NCBI GenBank assembly: GCA_947453195.1
Contig: CANGFO010000009.1
Location: 1 to 64,000 of the forward strand
DNA from: Flavobacteriaceae bacterium
GTDB lineage: Bacteria > Bacteroidota > Bacteroidia > Flavobacteriales > Flavobacteriaceae
DNA length: 64,000 nucleotides
Direction: 5' to 3'
This document shows, piece after piece, positions 1 to 9,234 of the stretch. The notes beneath the pieces are model-generated. The model did not search any database, had not been told where the DNA came from, and worked only from the letters and a program-made list of their open reading frames with translations. The position numbers were made by a program, and so were the translations under genes. Each line of letters begins with the position of its first letter. Position 1 is the stretch's first letter.

Positions 1-309
1 AGAAGAAAAAAGATAATGAAGCAAGCCAAAGGTTTCTTTGGTCGTCGTAAAAACGTTTGGACTGTTGCGAAAAACGCAGTTGAAAAAGCGATGGTTTACG
101 CTTATCGCGATAGAAAACAAAACAAGAGAAACTTCCGTGCTCTATGGATTATGCGTATTAACGCTGGTGCTAGACTAGAAGGATTAAGTTACTCTCAATT
201 CATGGGGAAAGTAAAAGCTAACGGTATCGAATTGAACCGTAAAGTTCTTGCAGATTTAGCAATGAATCACCCAGAAGCTTTCAAAGCTATCGTGAAAAAA
301 GTGAAATAA
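1..309 (+). CDS. rplT: 50S ribosomal protein L20 (5' end outside window)
   Basis: L20 binds 23S rRNA and is needed early in large-subunit assembly. The reading frame is open to the window edge: five codons (R-R-K-K-I) precede the first visible ATG at 16, and they match the usual L20 context just before [13 protein letters not shown]. The true start therefore lies upstream and the Met at 16 is internal. About 102 residues are visible of the usual 114-118. The C-terminal part contains the conserved NFRALWI-RINA-R and G-YS-F segments. A strong terminator follows 37 bases after the stop, so this is the end of its transcript, typically infC-rpmI-rplT (known gene order, not visible here). Confidence 0.97.
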   Translation, partial: RRKKIMKQAKGFFGRRKNVWTVAKNAVEKAMVYAYRDRKQNKRNFRALWIMRINAGARLEGLSYSQFMGKVKANGIELNRKVLADLAMNHPEAFKAIVKKVK

Positions 310-346
310 AAAAACGTTTGTACAACTTATTCAACTTACTTATATA

Positions 347-376
347 AAATCCCAATCTTACGATTGGGATTTTTTT
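347..376 (+). terminator. Rho-independent terminator after rplT
   Basis: An 11-bp perfect stem (347-357 with 362-372) has a TTAC loop and is followed by a T run to 376. Confidence 0.9.
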
Positions 377-450
377 ATTACATATGACATTTATCTTATT
401 TTAAGTTTGATTTTTTACCTAAATTGCAAGTAATTTAAAATCATCTACAG

Positions 451-876
451 ATGCCAATCCACAGACACTTCCATTTGCATTTTACCTTTTTATTAGTTCT
501 TGTAACAGTTTTAATAATAATTGCAATAATTATTAAATTACGATCAAAGAAAGCTCCAAAAGAATTGAGTTTAGAGAAATTTGATTCTACAAGGTCGGCG
601 AAGATGATTGAAGTTGCAGATTCTGATAAAAATATGTTTAACATTTGGCCCTTTGTTAATGAGTTAAAAGGGTTTAAAATAGTTTCTAAAAAAATAAATG
701 AGAATGAACTGATTTATAAAGTTTATAGAAATACAACTGAAACTTTTGAGCACATTTTATTGGCTACCGAAAAAGAAAATGAATTCATAGTAATTATAAT
801 AAACTTAACTACTAAAAAAGTGAAAGGTTATTTTCCGTTAGACTTAAACAAAAAAAATCTAAGCTATATTTCTTAA
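451..876 (+). CDS. Hypothetical small membrane-anchored protein
   Basis: I do not recognise this 141-residue protein. It begins with a His-rich stretch (residues 4-10), followed by one strongly hydrophobic segment (about residues 11-29) and a basic RSKK stop-transfer. This suggests a single N-terminal membrane anchor with a soluble domain of about 110 residues. The soluble part is Lys/Glu/Ile-rich with no Cys and no catalytic motif I can name. It sits alone between two terminators (347-376 and 883-910), which supports an independent monocistronic unit. Base composition is like its neighbours. The antisense frame over 441-644 was judged a shadow. Confidence 0.6.
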   Translation: MPIHRHFHLHFTFLLVLVTVLIIIAIIIKLRSKKAPKELSLEKFDSTRSAKMIEVADSDKNMFNIWPFVNELKGFKIVSKKINENELIYKVYRNTTETFEHILLATEKENEFIVIIINLTTKKVKGYFPLDLNKKNLSYIS

Positions 877-882
877 TAAATT

Positions 883-910
883 AAATAATCTCAATGAGAT
901 TATTTTTTTT
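883..910 (+). terminator. Rho-independent terminator
   Basis: A 10-bp stem (883-892 with 896-905) has a 3-base loop and runs into T8. It closes the unit of the small membrane protein at 451-876. Confidence 0.85.
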
Positions 911-1007
911 GCAAAAAATCTAAGTTTGAATTAGAAATCTCCAACAAAAAATAAGAACTTTGCTGGCTTTTTAATTTGGTATAAACCAAGTTATAAAACC
1001 CTCAAAA

Positions 1008-2867
1008 ATGAAAAAGAAAATAGAAATATTAGCTCCTGCTAAAAATTTAATTCAAGGAATTGCAGCTATAAACAGTGGCGCAGATGCCGTTTATATTGGC
1101 GCACCACAATTTGGAGCTCGTTCTAACGCAACTAATTCTATTGAAGATGTAGCCGAATTAGTAAAATACGCCCACTTATTTAATGCTCAAGTATTTGTTG
1201 TAATAAATACAATTCTTTATGACAACGAACTGGAAACGTGCAGGAAAATGATTTGGGAATTGTATGATATTAAAGTCGATGCCCTAATTATTCAAGACAT
1301 GTCTATTCTTGAAATGGACTTACCCCCTATTGTTCTTCATGCCAGCACACAATCCAATAATAGAGATGCCGATAAAATCAAATTCTTAAAAGATGCCGGA
1401 ATAAAAAGAGTGGTTTTGGCTCGAGAATTGAATTTGCATCAAATAAAGGAAATCAGTGACACAGCCGATGTAGAACTAGAATTCTTTGTAACAGGAGCTT
1501 TATGTGTTTCTTTCAGTGGAAACTGCTATATGAGTGTTGCCAATGGCGAAAGATCAGCAAACAGAGGGTCTTGCGCCCAAAACTGTCGCTTACCATACAA
1601 TCTTATTGACGGAAATGGAGATACCTTAATTAAAAACAGCCACCTTTTATCAATAAAGGATTTAGATGTATCCGATCAAATTCCGAATTTAATTGAAGCC
1701 GGAATTTGCTCTTTCAAAATTGAAGGCCGATTAAAAGATGTAGTTTATGTAAAGAATAATGTTTCTTATTTGAGACAAAAATTAGATAGCATTTTAGAAG
1801 GAAACGAAAAGTACACCAAAGCTTCTTCTGGTAAATGTATTTTCTCTTTTGATTCCTCATTAAACAGAACCTTTAACAGAGGGTATACCGATTATTTCGT
1901 TAACGAAAGACACCAATCTATTGGTTCTTGGGAAAGTCCGAAATCAAAAGGGCAATATATTGGAAAGTTAGTTCGTACTGTTGGAAACTCCTATGAAATT
2001 GAAAACGGAAACTTATTAAACAATGGAGATGGATTGTGCTACATTAATGATGATAATGAAGCAGAAGGTATCTATGTAAACCGTGCAGAAAATGGTTTTG
2101 TTTTTCCAAATGTCTTGAAGGAAATAAAAGACGGTACCTTTATTTATAGAAATAACGATGCAGCATTTATCAAACTTGTGGAACGAGAGGACAGTGCCAT
2201 TAGAAAAATAAGCACCACTTTATTGCTTACCGAAAGCACTTCTGGATTTAAATTAACGGCTACCGATGAAGATGGAAATACAAGTAAAGTATTATTGGAT
2301 CATCCAAAAGAGCCTACCAAAAATAACGAATCAATTGAAGACAACATCAGAATTCAATTAGCAAAAACAGGATTTACTCCATACACAGCTGATGAAATTA
2401 CAATTCAATTTTCTGAAAATTGGTTTCTTCCTATTTCAAAAATCAACGAAATGCGAAGATTGGTTTACGAACAATTATCTACAATTCGTATAGAAAATTA
2501 TAAAGTGGAGGAACATCAAATTGTAAAAACCTCGCATCCGTATCCTGAAGCAAAATTAGACTTCATGTACAATGTTTCTAATAAAATGGCGCGAAAATTT
2601 TATGAAAGACATGGCGTAACCGAAATTGAAAAGGCCTTCGAATTGCAATGGGATCCAGGAAAATCTAGGGTGATGACAACCAAATATTGCATCAAATACG
2701 AATTAGAAAAATGTCCTAAATACCATAAAGATACCCTTGGCGTAAAAGTGAAAGAACCATTGGTTTTAAAGCAAGGCGAATTGGAATACAAACTAAAATT
2801 CAATTGCAAACCTTGCGAAATGGAAATTTGGGAAAAAGATGCCGAATTTGAAATTGAAGAAGATTAA
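1008..2867 (+). CDS. Peptidase U32 family protein, probable RNA hydroxylation enzyme (RlhA/TrhP type)
   Basis: This is a 619-residue member of the U32 family. Members with this length and a long C-terminal extension include E. coli RlhA (23S rRNA C2501 hydroxylation) and TrhP (tRNA 5-hydroxyuridine); annotation as a collagenase is usually historical. Visible features are a TIM-barrel-like N-terminus starting ILAPAKN, and the U32 signature around residues 161-195 with Cys166, Cys173, Cys189 and Cys193 (GNCYMS, GSCAQNCR). A C-terminal cysteine set follows at about 561, 569, 600 and 603. The cysteines could hold an iron-sulfur cluster (family-level knowledge). A 19-base gap separates it from the downstream peptidase gene, so they may be co-transcribed, with no obvious functional link. 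The RlhA versus TrhP assignment is inference. Confidence 0.85.
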   Translation: MKKKIEILAPAKNLIQGIAAINSGADAVYIGAPQFGARSNATNSIEDVAELVKYAHLFNAQVFVVINTILYDNELETCRKMIWELYDIKVDALIIQDMSILEMDLPPIVLHASTQSNNRDADKIKFLKDAGIKRVVLARELNLHQIKEISDTADVELEFFVTGALCVSFSGNCYMSVANGERSANRGSCAQNCRLPYNLIDGNGDTLIKNSHLLSIKDLDVSDQIPNLIEAGICSFKIEGRLKDVVYVKNNVSYLRQKLDSILEGNEKYTKASSGKCIFSFDSSLNRTFNRGYTDYFVNERHQSIGSWESPKSKGQYIGKLVRTVGNSYEIENGNLLNNGDGLCYINDDNEAEGIYVNRAENGFVFPNVLKEIKDGTFIYRNNDAAFIKLVEREDSAIRKISTTLLLTESTSGFKLTATDEDGNTSKVLLDHPKEPTKNNESIEDNIRIQLAKTGFTPYTADEITIQFSENWFLPISKINEMRRLVYEQLSTIRIENYKVEEHQIVKTSHPYPEAKLDFMYNVSNKMARKFYERHGVTEIEKAFELQWDPGKSRVMTTKYCIKYELEKCPKYHKDTLGVKVKEPLVLKQGELEYKLKFNCKPCEMEIWEKDAEFEIEED

Positions 2868-2886
2868 TAATTAAAAAATAAAAACC

Positions 2887-5016
2887 ATGTATAAAAAAAT
2901 AATTATTGTATTTAGCCTGTTTGCAGCATTAACTACGCAAGCACAATTAAAGACATTTTCGCTGGATGAAGCAGTAATGCAGCAAGCTAGGGCTTTTAGA
3001 GCTGACAAATTAGCTGGTTTTCAATGGATCCCAAACACCACTAATTATGTGTATTACACCGAGGGTAATTCTAAAATGATGCAAGCCGCTGCAACAGATA
3101 GCAAGGCCAAAGAATTAGTGACTTTAGCAGAAATAAATTCGGCTTTAGGTACTAAACTTAAAAGTTTTGCAGGATTGGAATGGATTGACGCTTCTTCGTT
3201 TTTAATTTCTGAAAATGGAAAATATTACATTTATTTATTAACAACAAAAACGGGTAAAAACATTCAAGCAACTAACGATTCAGAGGAAAACCAAACTTTT
3301 GATGCAGCCAAAACTAATCTTGCGTTTACAGTAGATAACAATTTGTTTTTCTACAATAAAAATAAAGAAAAAGTAGTGGTAACCAACGAAAGCAACAAAG
3401 GAATTGTTTCGGGACAATTTATTTCTCGTAGTGAGTTTGGAATTACCAACGGAATTTTCTGGTCACCTAAATCTTCTTATTTGGCCTTTTATCAAAAAGA
3501 CCAAAGCGAAGTTGCCGATTATCCTTTATTGGATGTCACAGAAACTCCAGGTAAATTGGTTAATATAAAATACCCAATGATTGGACAAAAATCAGAAAAA
3601 CCTAGAGTGGGAATTTACAATCTAACAACTGGTAAAACAGTATTTATTGCTCCTAAAAGCGGTAATGTAAACGACTATTTAACTAATCTTTCTTGGTCTC
3701 CAGATGAGAAATATGTATTGATTGCCGAATTGAACCGCGAGCAAAACGATATGAGTTTAAACGTGTATGATGCGAATTCAGGTAATTTTGTTAGAACAAT
3801 ATTAAACGAAAAAAATAATGCTTGGGTAGAGCCAGAGCATGAAGCCTTTTTCCCAAATGCCAATTCCAACAACTTCGTTTGGTTTAGCGAAAAAGACGGA
3901 TTTCAAAACTTATATTACTATACAATTGAAGGGAAATTAATCCAACAATTAACTTCTAATAAATTTGAAGCAAAAGAGATTATTGGTTCCAACGGAAACG
4001 AAATTTATTTCAAGGCAACGGGAACAAATGCAACTAATACGTTAGTTTACAAAGTAACGCTTAAAGGAAAACAAACCTTAATCACTAAAGAAGAAGGAGT
4101 TCATAATGTAGTGGTTTCTGGCGATGGCAAGTGGTTTTTTGATGAGTTTTCTAATCATTCTACACCTTCAAAATCACTTTTATATGATGCAAAACTTAAT
4201 ACTACAACTTTATTGGTTAGTAAAAACAAATACGACGGCTACCAAATTGGAACTTCAGAAATCAAAACCATTAAAGCTGCCGATGGAACAACGGATTTAT
4301 ACACGCGTTTAATCAAACCAAGTAACTTTGACGCAACTAAAAAATATCCAGTTTTAGTTTATGTATATGGTGGTCCGCATGCGCAAATGATTACCAATTC
4401 TTATTTAGACGGTGCCAATTTATGGATGTATTGGATGGCGGAGCAAGGCTATTTAGTTTTCACTCTAGATAATAGAGGCTCTGGAAATAGAGGATTTGCT
4501 TTTGAAAGTGTAATCCATGGCCGACTTGGAGTGAACGAAATGGAAGACCAAATAAAAGGAGTGGAATACCTAAAGTCATTGCCTTATGTTGATGGTAATC
4601 GTCTTGCAGTTCACGGATGGAGTTACGGTGGATTCATGACCACTTCCTTAATGTTGCGCAAACCAGACACTTTTAAAGTGGGTGTTGCAGGTGGTCCTGT
4701 AACCGACTGGAAATGGTATGAAGTAATGTATGGCGAACGCTACATGGACACCCCAGCAGAAAACCAAAAGGGATTTGACGAAGCAAATACCCTAAATTAT
4801 GTAACTAATTTAAAAGGGAAATTCCTATTAATTCACGGAACTAGCGATGATACAGTGGTAATGCAACACAATTTTGCATTAGTTAAAAAGTTCATCGAAG
4901 CCCAAAAACAAGTTGATTTTTTCCCTTATCCAATGGCAAAACACAATGTACTAGGCAAAGACCGTGTACATTTAATGACTAAAGTGCTAAACTATATTAT
5001 TGAAAATAATAAGTAA
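2887..5016 (+). CDS. S9 family prolyl oligopeptidase / dipeptidyl peptidase IV-like exopeptidase
   Basis: A 709-residue secreted serine peptidase. The N-terminal signal peptide (residues 1-19, ending TTQAQ) directs export. A seven- to eight-bladed propeller follows (DPP-IV N-terminal domain, about residues 90-440), then an alpha/beta-hydrolase S9 domain. The catalytic triad can be read: Ser579 in GWSYGG, Asp654 in HGTSDD and His686 in AKHNV. The family removes X-Pro or X-Ala dipeptides from peptide N-termini in the periplasm and supports peptide nutrition in Bacteroidetes. The gene lies 19 bases downstream of the U32 gene. A repeat element and a bidirectional terminator follow it. Confidence 0.93.
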   Translation: MYKKIIIVFSLFAALTTQAQLKTFSLDEAVMQQARAFRADKLAGFQWIPNTTNYVYYTEGNSKMMQAAATDSKAKELVTLAEINSALGTKLKSFAGLEWIDASSFLISENGKYYIYLLTTKTGKNIQATNDSEENQTFDAAKTNLAFTVDNNLFFYNKNKEKVVVTNESNKGIVSGQFISRSEFGITNGIFWSPKSSYLAFYQKDQSEVADYPLLDVTETPGKLVNIKYPMIGQKSEKPRVGIYNLTTGKTVFIAPKSGNVNDYLTNLSWSPDEKYVLIAELNREQNDMSLNVYDANSGNFVRTILNEKNNAWVEPEHEAFFPNANSNNFVWFSEKDGFQNLYYYTIEGKLIQQLTSNKFEAKEIIGSNGNEIYFKATGTNATNTLVYKVTLKGKQTLITKEEGVHNVVVSGDGKWFFDEFSNHSTPSKSLLYDAKLNTTTLLVSKNKYDGYQIGTSEIKTIKAADGTTDLYTRLIKPSNFDATKKYPVLVYVYGGPHAQMITNSYLDGANLWMYWMAEQGYLVFTLDNRGSGNRGFAFESVIHGRLGVNEMEDQIKGVEYLKSLPYVDGNRLAVHGWSYGGFMTTSLMLRKPDTFKVGVAGGPVTDWKWYEVMYGERYMDTPAENQKGFDEANTLNYVTNLKGKFLLIHGTSDDTVVMQHNFALVKKFIEAQKQVDFFPYPMAKHNVLGKDRVHLMTKVLNYIIENNK

Positions 5017-5024
5017 TAGTATTT

Positions 5025-5101
5025 GAAGCTATTCCTGCTATTCGTTGTAATCTTTCATTTTTTAAGAAAAAAATAAAAGGATTTCCTCTACTATCAGGGC
5101 T
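5025..5101 (+). repeat. Intergenic palindromic element resembling a dispersed flavobacterial repeat
   Basis: This 77-base stretch starts GAAGCTATTCCTGCTATTCG and ends TCTACTATCAGGGCT. Its middle can fold into an AT-rich hairpin (AATCTTTCATTTTTT against AAAAAAATAAAAGGATT). From memory it matches, with substitutions, a short element scattered between genes in many Flavobacterium genomes (AGCCCCGATAGCAG at one end, AGCGGGAAATAGCTTC at the other, on the opposite strand). It lies in the tail-to-tail space between two convergent genes. No second copy was noticed in this window. Confidence 0.55.
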
Positions 5102-5139
5102 AAAAAAAATCCCAAACTCAATGAGTTTGGGATTTTTTT
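5102..5139. terminator. Bidirectional terminator between convergent genes
   Basis: An 11-bp perfect stem (5109-5119 with 5123-5133) carries an A8 run on the left and T7 on the right. It can terminate the DPP-IV-like gene on the plus strand and the gene at 5154-6416 on the minus strand. Confidence 0.9.
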
Positions 5140-5153
5140 ATATAATTACAATT

Positions 5154-6416
5154 CTATGTTTTTTGCTTTTTCTTCTTAGCAGCAGGGAAAAGAATGTTAT
5201 TAAGAATTAATCGAAATCCGGGTGAATTTGGATGTAAATCCAATACCGTTGGTGCATCTCCCACATGATGTTGGTAATCTTCAGGATCATGTCCTCCATA
5301 AAAAGTAAAAAAGCCTTTTCCTTTTTGACCGTGAATATATCGTGCTTCGCTGTTAAGTTCATTCTGACCAAGAATCAATATATTCGATTTAATTAATTCG
5401 ATATCAAAAGCTGTAGATTGTCCCATAAATCCTTTCACTAAAGAAGTATGATTTTGACACAACATACTTGGTATTACATCCCATTTAGCCGAAAAATCCA
5501 TTAAAGTAAAATAATCCTTCTCCATAGGAATTTTACGTTTCTCAGTCATATCAATATCCGAAAACTCATAGTGATCGGGCTTTCTATCTAGAATAAAATT
5601 CTTAAAAGCAAACGTTCTGCTGTAATCAATCAAAGTTTGGTAATTTGGAGTACTACCATCTCCATCAAACATGGGTTCGCAAATATCAACTCCTTCAGCC
5701 GAAAGCGCAATATCAAAGCTATCGGTAGCCGAACACATGGCAAACATAAAACCACCACCAATTACAAAATCACGAATTTTTTTGGCAACAGCCAATTTCT
5801 CCTCCGATACTTTAGCATAACCTAATTTTGCAGCCAATGCTTCGGCATCTTTCTTTTGATCTATATACCAAGGCGCAGTTCTATAAGCACCATAAAATTT
5901 ACCGTATTGACCTGTAAAATCCTCGTGATGTAAGTGCAACCAATCGTATAAAATCAATTGATCGGAAAGTACCTCTTCATCATATATTGGGGTAAATGGA
6001 ATTTCGGCATAAGTCAAAACCATCGTTACGGCATCATCCCAAGGTTGTTTTCCTTTGGGAGTATAGACCGCAATTTTTGGTGCTTTTTCCAAAATTACGG
6101 TTTCCATATTTTGAGATGGCGAAGAAATGTCTGCCAAAATAGAAGCTTCCTCCGCATCCGATAATATCTCAAAACTCACGCCGCGAATTTGACATTCTTT
6201 TCTAATTTCTGGAACATCCGGTAATAAAAAAGATCCGCCGCGGTAGTTTAACAACCAACTCGCTTTGTACTTTTTATCCAAGCACCAATAGGTTATTCCG
6301 TAGGCTTTTAAGTGATTTTTTTGAGAAGTTTCATCCATTGGCAACAAAATAAAATTTGCCTTAATAGAAAAGGAAACCAACAAAAGAAAAATAATGTAAT
6401 GATTTTTAGAAAGCAT
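5154..6416 (-). CDS. Exported glutamine-amidotransferase-like protein of unknown function (often labelled asparagine synthetase B)
   Basis: From the ATG at 6416 this is about 420 residues with a hydrophobic signal sequence at the start (HYIIFLLLVSFSIKA). The open frame extends upstream to a TTG at 6461, but that codon lies inside a TAnnTTTG box, so the ATG is preferred. Flavobacterial homologues are, as I recall, labelled asparagine synthetase B. No N-terminal Cys2, AsnB amidotransferase domain or ATP-pyrophosphatase SGGxDS motif is present, so that name looks wrong. A class-I glutamine-amidotransferase-like elbow is present instead (GGGFMFAMCSATDS, Cys about residue 228 from this start), with conserved LHHEDFTGQYGKFY and GDGSTPNY segments. 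Function unknown; location probably periplasmic. Confidence 0.75.
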   Translation of the reverse strand: MLSKNHYIIFLLLVSFSIKANFILLPMDETSQKNHLKAYGITYWCLDKKYKASWLLNYRGGSFLLPDVPEIRKECQIRGVSFEILSDAEEASILADISSPSQNMETVILEKAPKIAVYTPKGKQPWDDAVTMVLTYAEIPFTPIYDEEVLSDQLILYDWLHLHHEDFTGQYGKFYGAYRTAPWYIDQKKDAEALAAKLGYAKVSEEKLAVAKKIRDFVIGGGFMFAMCSATDSFDIALSAEGVDICEPMFDGDGSTPNYQTLIDYSRTFAFKNFILDRKPDHYEFSDIDMTEKRKIPMEKDYFTLMDFSAKWDVIPSMLCQNHTSLVKGFMGQSTAFDIELIKSNILILGQNELNSEARYIHGQKGKGFFTFYGGHDPEDYQHHVGDAPTVLDLHPNSPGFRLILNNILFPAAKKKKQKT

Positions 6417-6458
6417 TAGATCAAAATTTAATTCAATCCCAAAACGGAATCGATTTAT

Positions 6459-6466
6459 CAAAGATA
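6459..6466 (-). promoter_or_regulatory. -7 box TATCTTTG for the amidotransferase-like gene
   Basis: On the minus strand this reads TATCTTTG, an exact TAnnTTTG. Transcription should start about 6452, 36 bases before the ATG at 6416. The box overlaps the upstream TTG candidate start, which argues against that codon. Confidence 0.7.
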
Positions 6467-6503
6467 CTAGATAATAGTGTAAAGAAAAACCTAAAATTTT
6501 ATG

Positions 6504-8048
6504 TTAAAACGGCACATCACTGTCGTCGTCATTTGAATTTAAGTTACTTCCAAAAGCTTCATTTGGAGAAGGTAAATTTTTAGTAAAGAATGGATTCTCA
6601 TCATGATTCATCTTGGATGGCAAATCACCTAAACCGGATCCGTAGTCTTCTAAATTATCAAACTTACCAAGGTTTCCTATGAATTTCAATCGGATGTTTT
6701 CAAGAGAACCGTTACGGTGTTTTGCAATAATGAACTCCGCTTGACCTTCTGTTGGAGATTGTTCATCATCATCCCATTCTTCAATTTTATAATATTCAGG
6801 ACGATAAATAAACGAAACGATATCGGCATCTTGCTCAATCGCTCCCGATTCACGAAGGTCAGAAAGTAAAGGTCGTTTACTAGATCCACGCGTTTCTACT
6901 GCACGCGATAATTGTGATAAGGCAATTACAGGTACTTCTAATTCTTTAGCTAATGCTTTTAAGTTTCTAGAAATAGTAGAGATTTCTTGCTCACGATTAC
7001 CACCTCCTTTTCCGTTTCCTCCAGCAGTCATTAATTGAAGATAATCCACAATAATTAACTTGATACCGTGTTGTGATGCCAATCTTCGCGCTTTTGCACG
7101 CAAATCGAATATGGATAGCGAAGGCGTATCATCTATAAATAATGGGGCCTTTTCGAGGTCTTTCACTTTCACAGAAAGCTGCTCCCATTCGTGTTTTTCT
7201 AATTTACCAGTACGTAATTTCTCAGATGACAAACCTGTTTCAGAAGAAATTAAACGCGTTATTAACTGTACCGAAGACATTTCCAAAGAGAACAATGCCA
7301 CCGGGTGACCAAAGTCAATTGCAATGTTACGAGCCATAGAAAGCACGAATGCGGTTTTACCCATACCGGGTCTTGCAGCAATAATCACTAAATCGGAAGG
7401 TTGCCAACCCGAAGTCACTTTGTCTAGTTTTTCAAAACCAGTAGCAATTCCGGATAGTCCTTCTTTATTGGCAATTTCCTCAATTCGCTTTTTAGCTTGG
7501 ATCACTAAACTTTGAGCCGTTTCGGAACTTCGTTTAATATTTCCTTGAGTAACTTCATATAATCTGCTTTCGGCTTTGTCTAATAAATCAAAAACATCGG
7601 TAGTTTCATCATAAGATTCTTCAATTATTTCATTAGAAATTCGAATCAAACTTCGCTGAATGTATTTCTGTAAAATAATTCGGGAGTGAAATTCAATATG
7701 TGCCGAAGAAGAAATCTTTTGCGTAAGCTGAATTAAATAATAATCACCACCCGCTAATTCTAATTTGGCGTTCTTTTTTAATTGAGATGAAACTGTTAAT
7801 AAGTCAATAGGCTGTGAATCGGTGAATAACTGAAAAATAGCCTCAAAGATGTGTTTGTGCGCGTCTTTATAAAAAGCCTCAGATTGTAAAATATCAATTA
7901 CCTCATCCACCCCTTTTTTATCAATCATCATAGCACCCAAAACTGCTTCCTCAAGCTCGAGTGCTTGCGGAGGTAGCTTGCCTTTTTCTAAATTTATAAT
8001 CGTAGATTTATCTACTCTTACAGGGTTTAAATTCTTGATATTTTCCAT
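6504..8048 (-). CDS. dnaB: Replicative DNA helicase DnaB
   Basis: A 514-residue hexameric 5'-3' helicase that unwinds DNA at the replication fork. The N-terminal DnaB domain (about residues 25-125, starting PPQALELEEAVLGAMM) interacts with primase. The C-terminal RecA-like domain carries Walker A AARPGMGKT (224-232), the LIIVDYLQLM Walker B and a LSQLSRAVE-R segment. The C-terminal tail is acidic (SNDDDSDVPF), resembling a protein-interaction tail. No intein or insertion is visible. Monocistronic: a terminator-bearing gap separates it from accA, and the next gene downstream has its own promoter. Confidence 0.97.
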   Translation of the reverse strand: MENIKNLNPVRVDKSTIINLEKGKLPPQALELEEAVLGAMMIDKKGVDEVIDILQSEAFYKDAHKHIFEAIFQLFTDSQPIDLLTVSSQLKKNAKLELAGGDYYLIQLTQKISSSAHIEFHSRIILQKYIQRSLIRISNEIIEESYDETTDVFDLLDKAESRLYEVTQGNIKRSSETAQSLVIQAKKRIEEIANKEGLSGIATGFEKLDKVTSGWQPSDLVIIAARPGMGKTAFVLSMARNIAIDFGHPVALFSLEMSSVQLITRLISSETGLSSEKLRTGKLEKHEWEQLSVKVKDLEKAPLFIDDTPSLSIFDLRAKARRLASQHGIKLIIVDYLQLMTAGGNGKGGGNREQEISTISRNLKALAKELEVPVIALSQLSRAVETRGSSKRPLLSDLRESGAIEQDADIVSFIYRPEYYKIEEWDDDEQSPTEGQAEFIIAKHRNGSLENIRLKFIGNLGKFDNLEDYGSGLGDLPSKMNHDENPFFTKNLPSPNEAFGSNLNSNDDDSDVPF

Positions 8049-8135
8049 AGAGCGAAAGTAACCAATTCAAAGTTTTTATTAAAGTTTAGTTATTACCTAA
8101 AAGTGTTGATAACTATATGTTTCTTGTTAACAACC

Positions 8136-8170
8136 AAAAAAAATCCGAAACCATTGGGCTTCGGATTTTT
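8136..8170 (-). terminator. Terminator after accA
   Basis: A 9-bp stem AAATCCGAA/TTCGGATTT (8141-8149 with 8160-8168) is followed on the minus strand by the complement of an A8 run, giving a U tract downstream of the accA stop. Confidence 0.85.
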
Positions 8171-8186
8171 ATCATGTTTAGGAAAA

Positions 8187-9140
8187 TTACTCCTTATACT
8201 CACCCATTTTACTGTATTTATCCATTCTTTGCTCTACTAGCTCGGTTGTTGATAAATCTTTAAGTTGGTTATAAAATTTGGTTATGTATTGTTGTACTGT
8301 TTTAAAAGTAGTTTCTCTATCATAATGCGCTCCACCAAGTGGTTCCGGAATAATATCGTCAACTAATTTTTGTTTTTTCATATCGGCAGAAGTCAATTTT
8401 AAAGCTTCAGCCGCTTGCTCTTTATATTCCCAGCTTTTCCATAAAATTGAAGAACAAGATTCCGGTGAAATAACAGAATACCATGTATTTTCCATCATCA
8501 ATACGCGATCTCCAACACCTATTCCTAAAGCTCCTCCCGAAGCTCCTTCTCCTACAATAACACAGATGATAGGCACTTTAAGTCGGCACATTTCAAGAAT
8601 ATTTCTTGCAATAGCTTCACCTTGTCCTCTTTCTTCTGCTTCCAAACCTGGATAAGCACCCGGAGTGTCAATAAAAGTAATTACAGGAACTCCGAATTTT
8701 TCGGCCATTTTCATTAAACGCAAGGCTTTTCTGTAACCTTCAGGATTTGCCATACCGAAGTTACGGTACTGACGAGTTTTGGTATTGTATCCTTTTTGTT
8801 GACCGATAATCATAAATGATTGCCCGTCAATTTTACCCAATCCACCAATCATGGCTTTATCATCTTTAAACCCTCTGTCTCCAAAAAGTTCTAAAAAAGA
8901 ATCCCCACAAATAGCATTAATATAGTCTAAAGTATACGGTCTATTTGGATGACGGGATAGTTGAACACGTTGCCAAGCCGTAAGGTTTTTATATATATTT
9001 TTTTTGGTTTCTTCTAATTTCTTCTCTATTTGCTTGCAGGTGTTGGTTACATCAACATCTGATTCTTGACCAATAATTTCACATTTGTCTAATTGGTCTT
9101 CTAATTCTTTTATAGGAAGCTCAAAATCTAAGTATTCCAT
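8187..9140 (-). CDS. accA: Acetyl-CoA carboxylase carboxyltransferase subunit alpha
   Basis: A 317-residue protein, close to the E. coli length (319). With AccD it transfers carboxyl from carboxybiotin to acetyl-CoA, giving malonyl-CoA for fatty acid synthesis in the cytoplasm. Recognisable segments are [20 protein letters not shown] (about 55-74), the crotonase-fold [11 protein letters not shown] (155-165) and the glycine-rich [15 protein letters not shown] oxyanion segment (197-211). The gene stands alone, with its own -7 box upstream (9172-9179) and terminator downstream. Nothing is unusual about it. Confidence 0.97.
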   Translation of the reverse strand: MEYLDFELPIKELEDQLDKCEIIGQESDVDVTNTCKQIEKKLEETKKNIYKNLTAWQRVQLSRHPNRPYTLDYINAICGDSFLELFGDRGFKDDKAMIGGLGKIDGQSFMIIGQQKGYNTKTRQYRNFGMANPEGYRKALRLMKMAEKFGVPVITFIDTPGAYPGLEAEERGQGEAIARNILEMCRLKVPIICVIVGEGASGGALGIGVGDRVLMMENTWYSVISPESCSSILWKSWEYKEQAAEALKLTSADMKKQKLVDDIIPEPLGGAHYDRETTFKTVQQYITKFYNQLKDLSTTELVEQRMDKYSKMGEYKE

Positions 9141-9171
9141 AGTTTTGTTGCGTTTTATTTAATTCGAACTA

Positions 9172-9179
9172 CAAATATA
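9172..9179 (-). promoter_or_regulatory. -7 box TATATTTG for accA
   Basis: An exact TAnnTTTG on the minus strand, 32 bases upstream of the accA ATG. Confidence 0.7.
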
Positions 9180-9234
9180 AAATTTTATATCTACTGAAAA
9201 AGTAATTTTATAGGATAAGTTGTAAACAACTCTC

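Noticed and set aside
877..1007. Possible riboswitch or ncRNA before the U32 gene
   Set aside because: Only the terminator hairpin of the preceding gene is visible; the rest is AT-rich without conserved structure.
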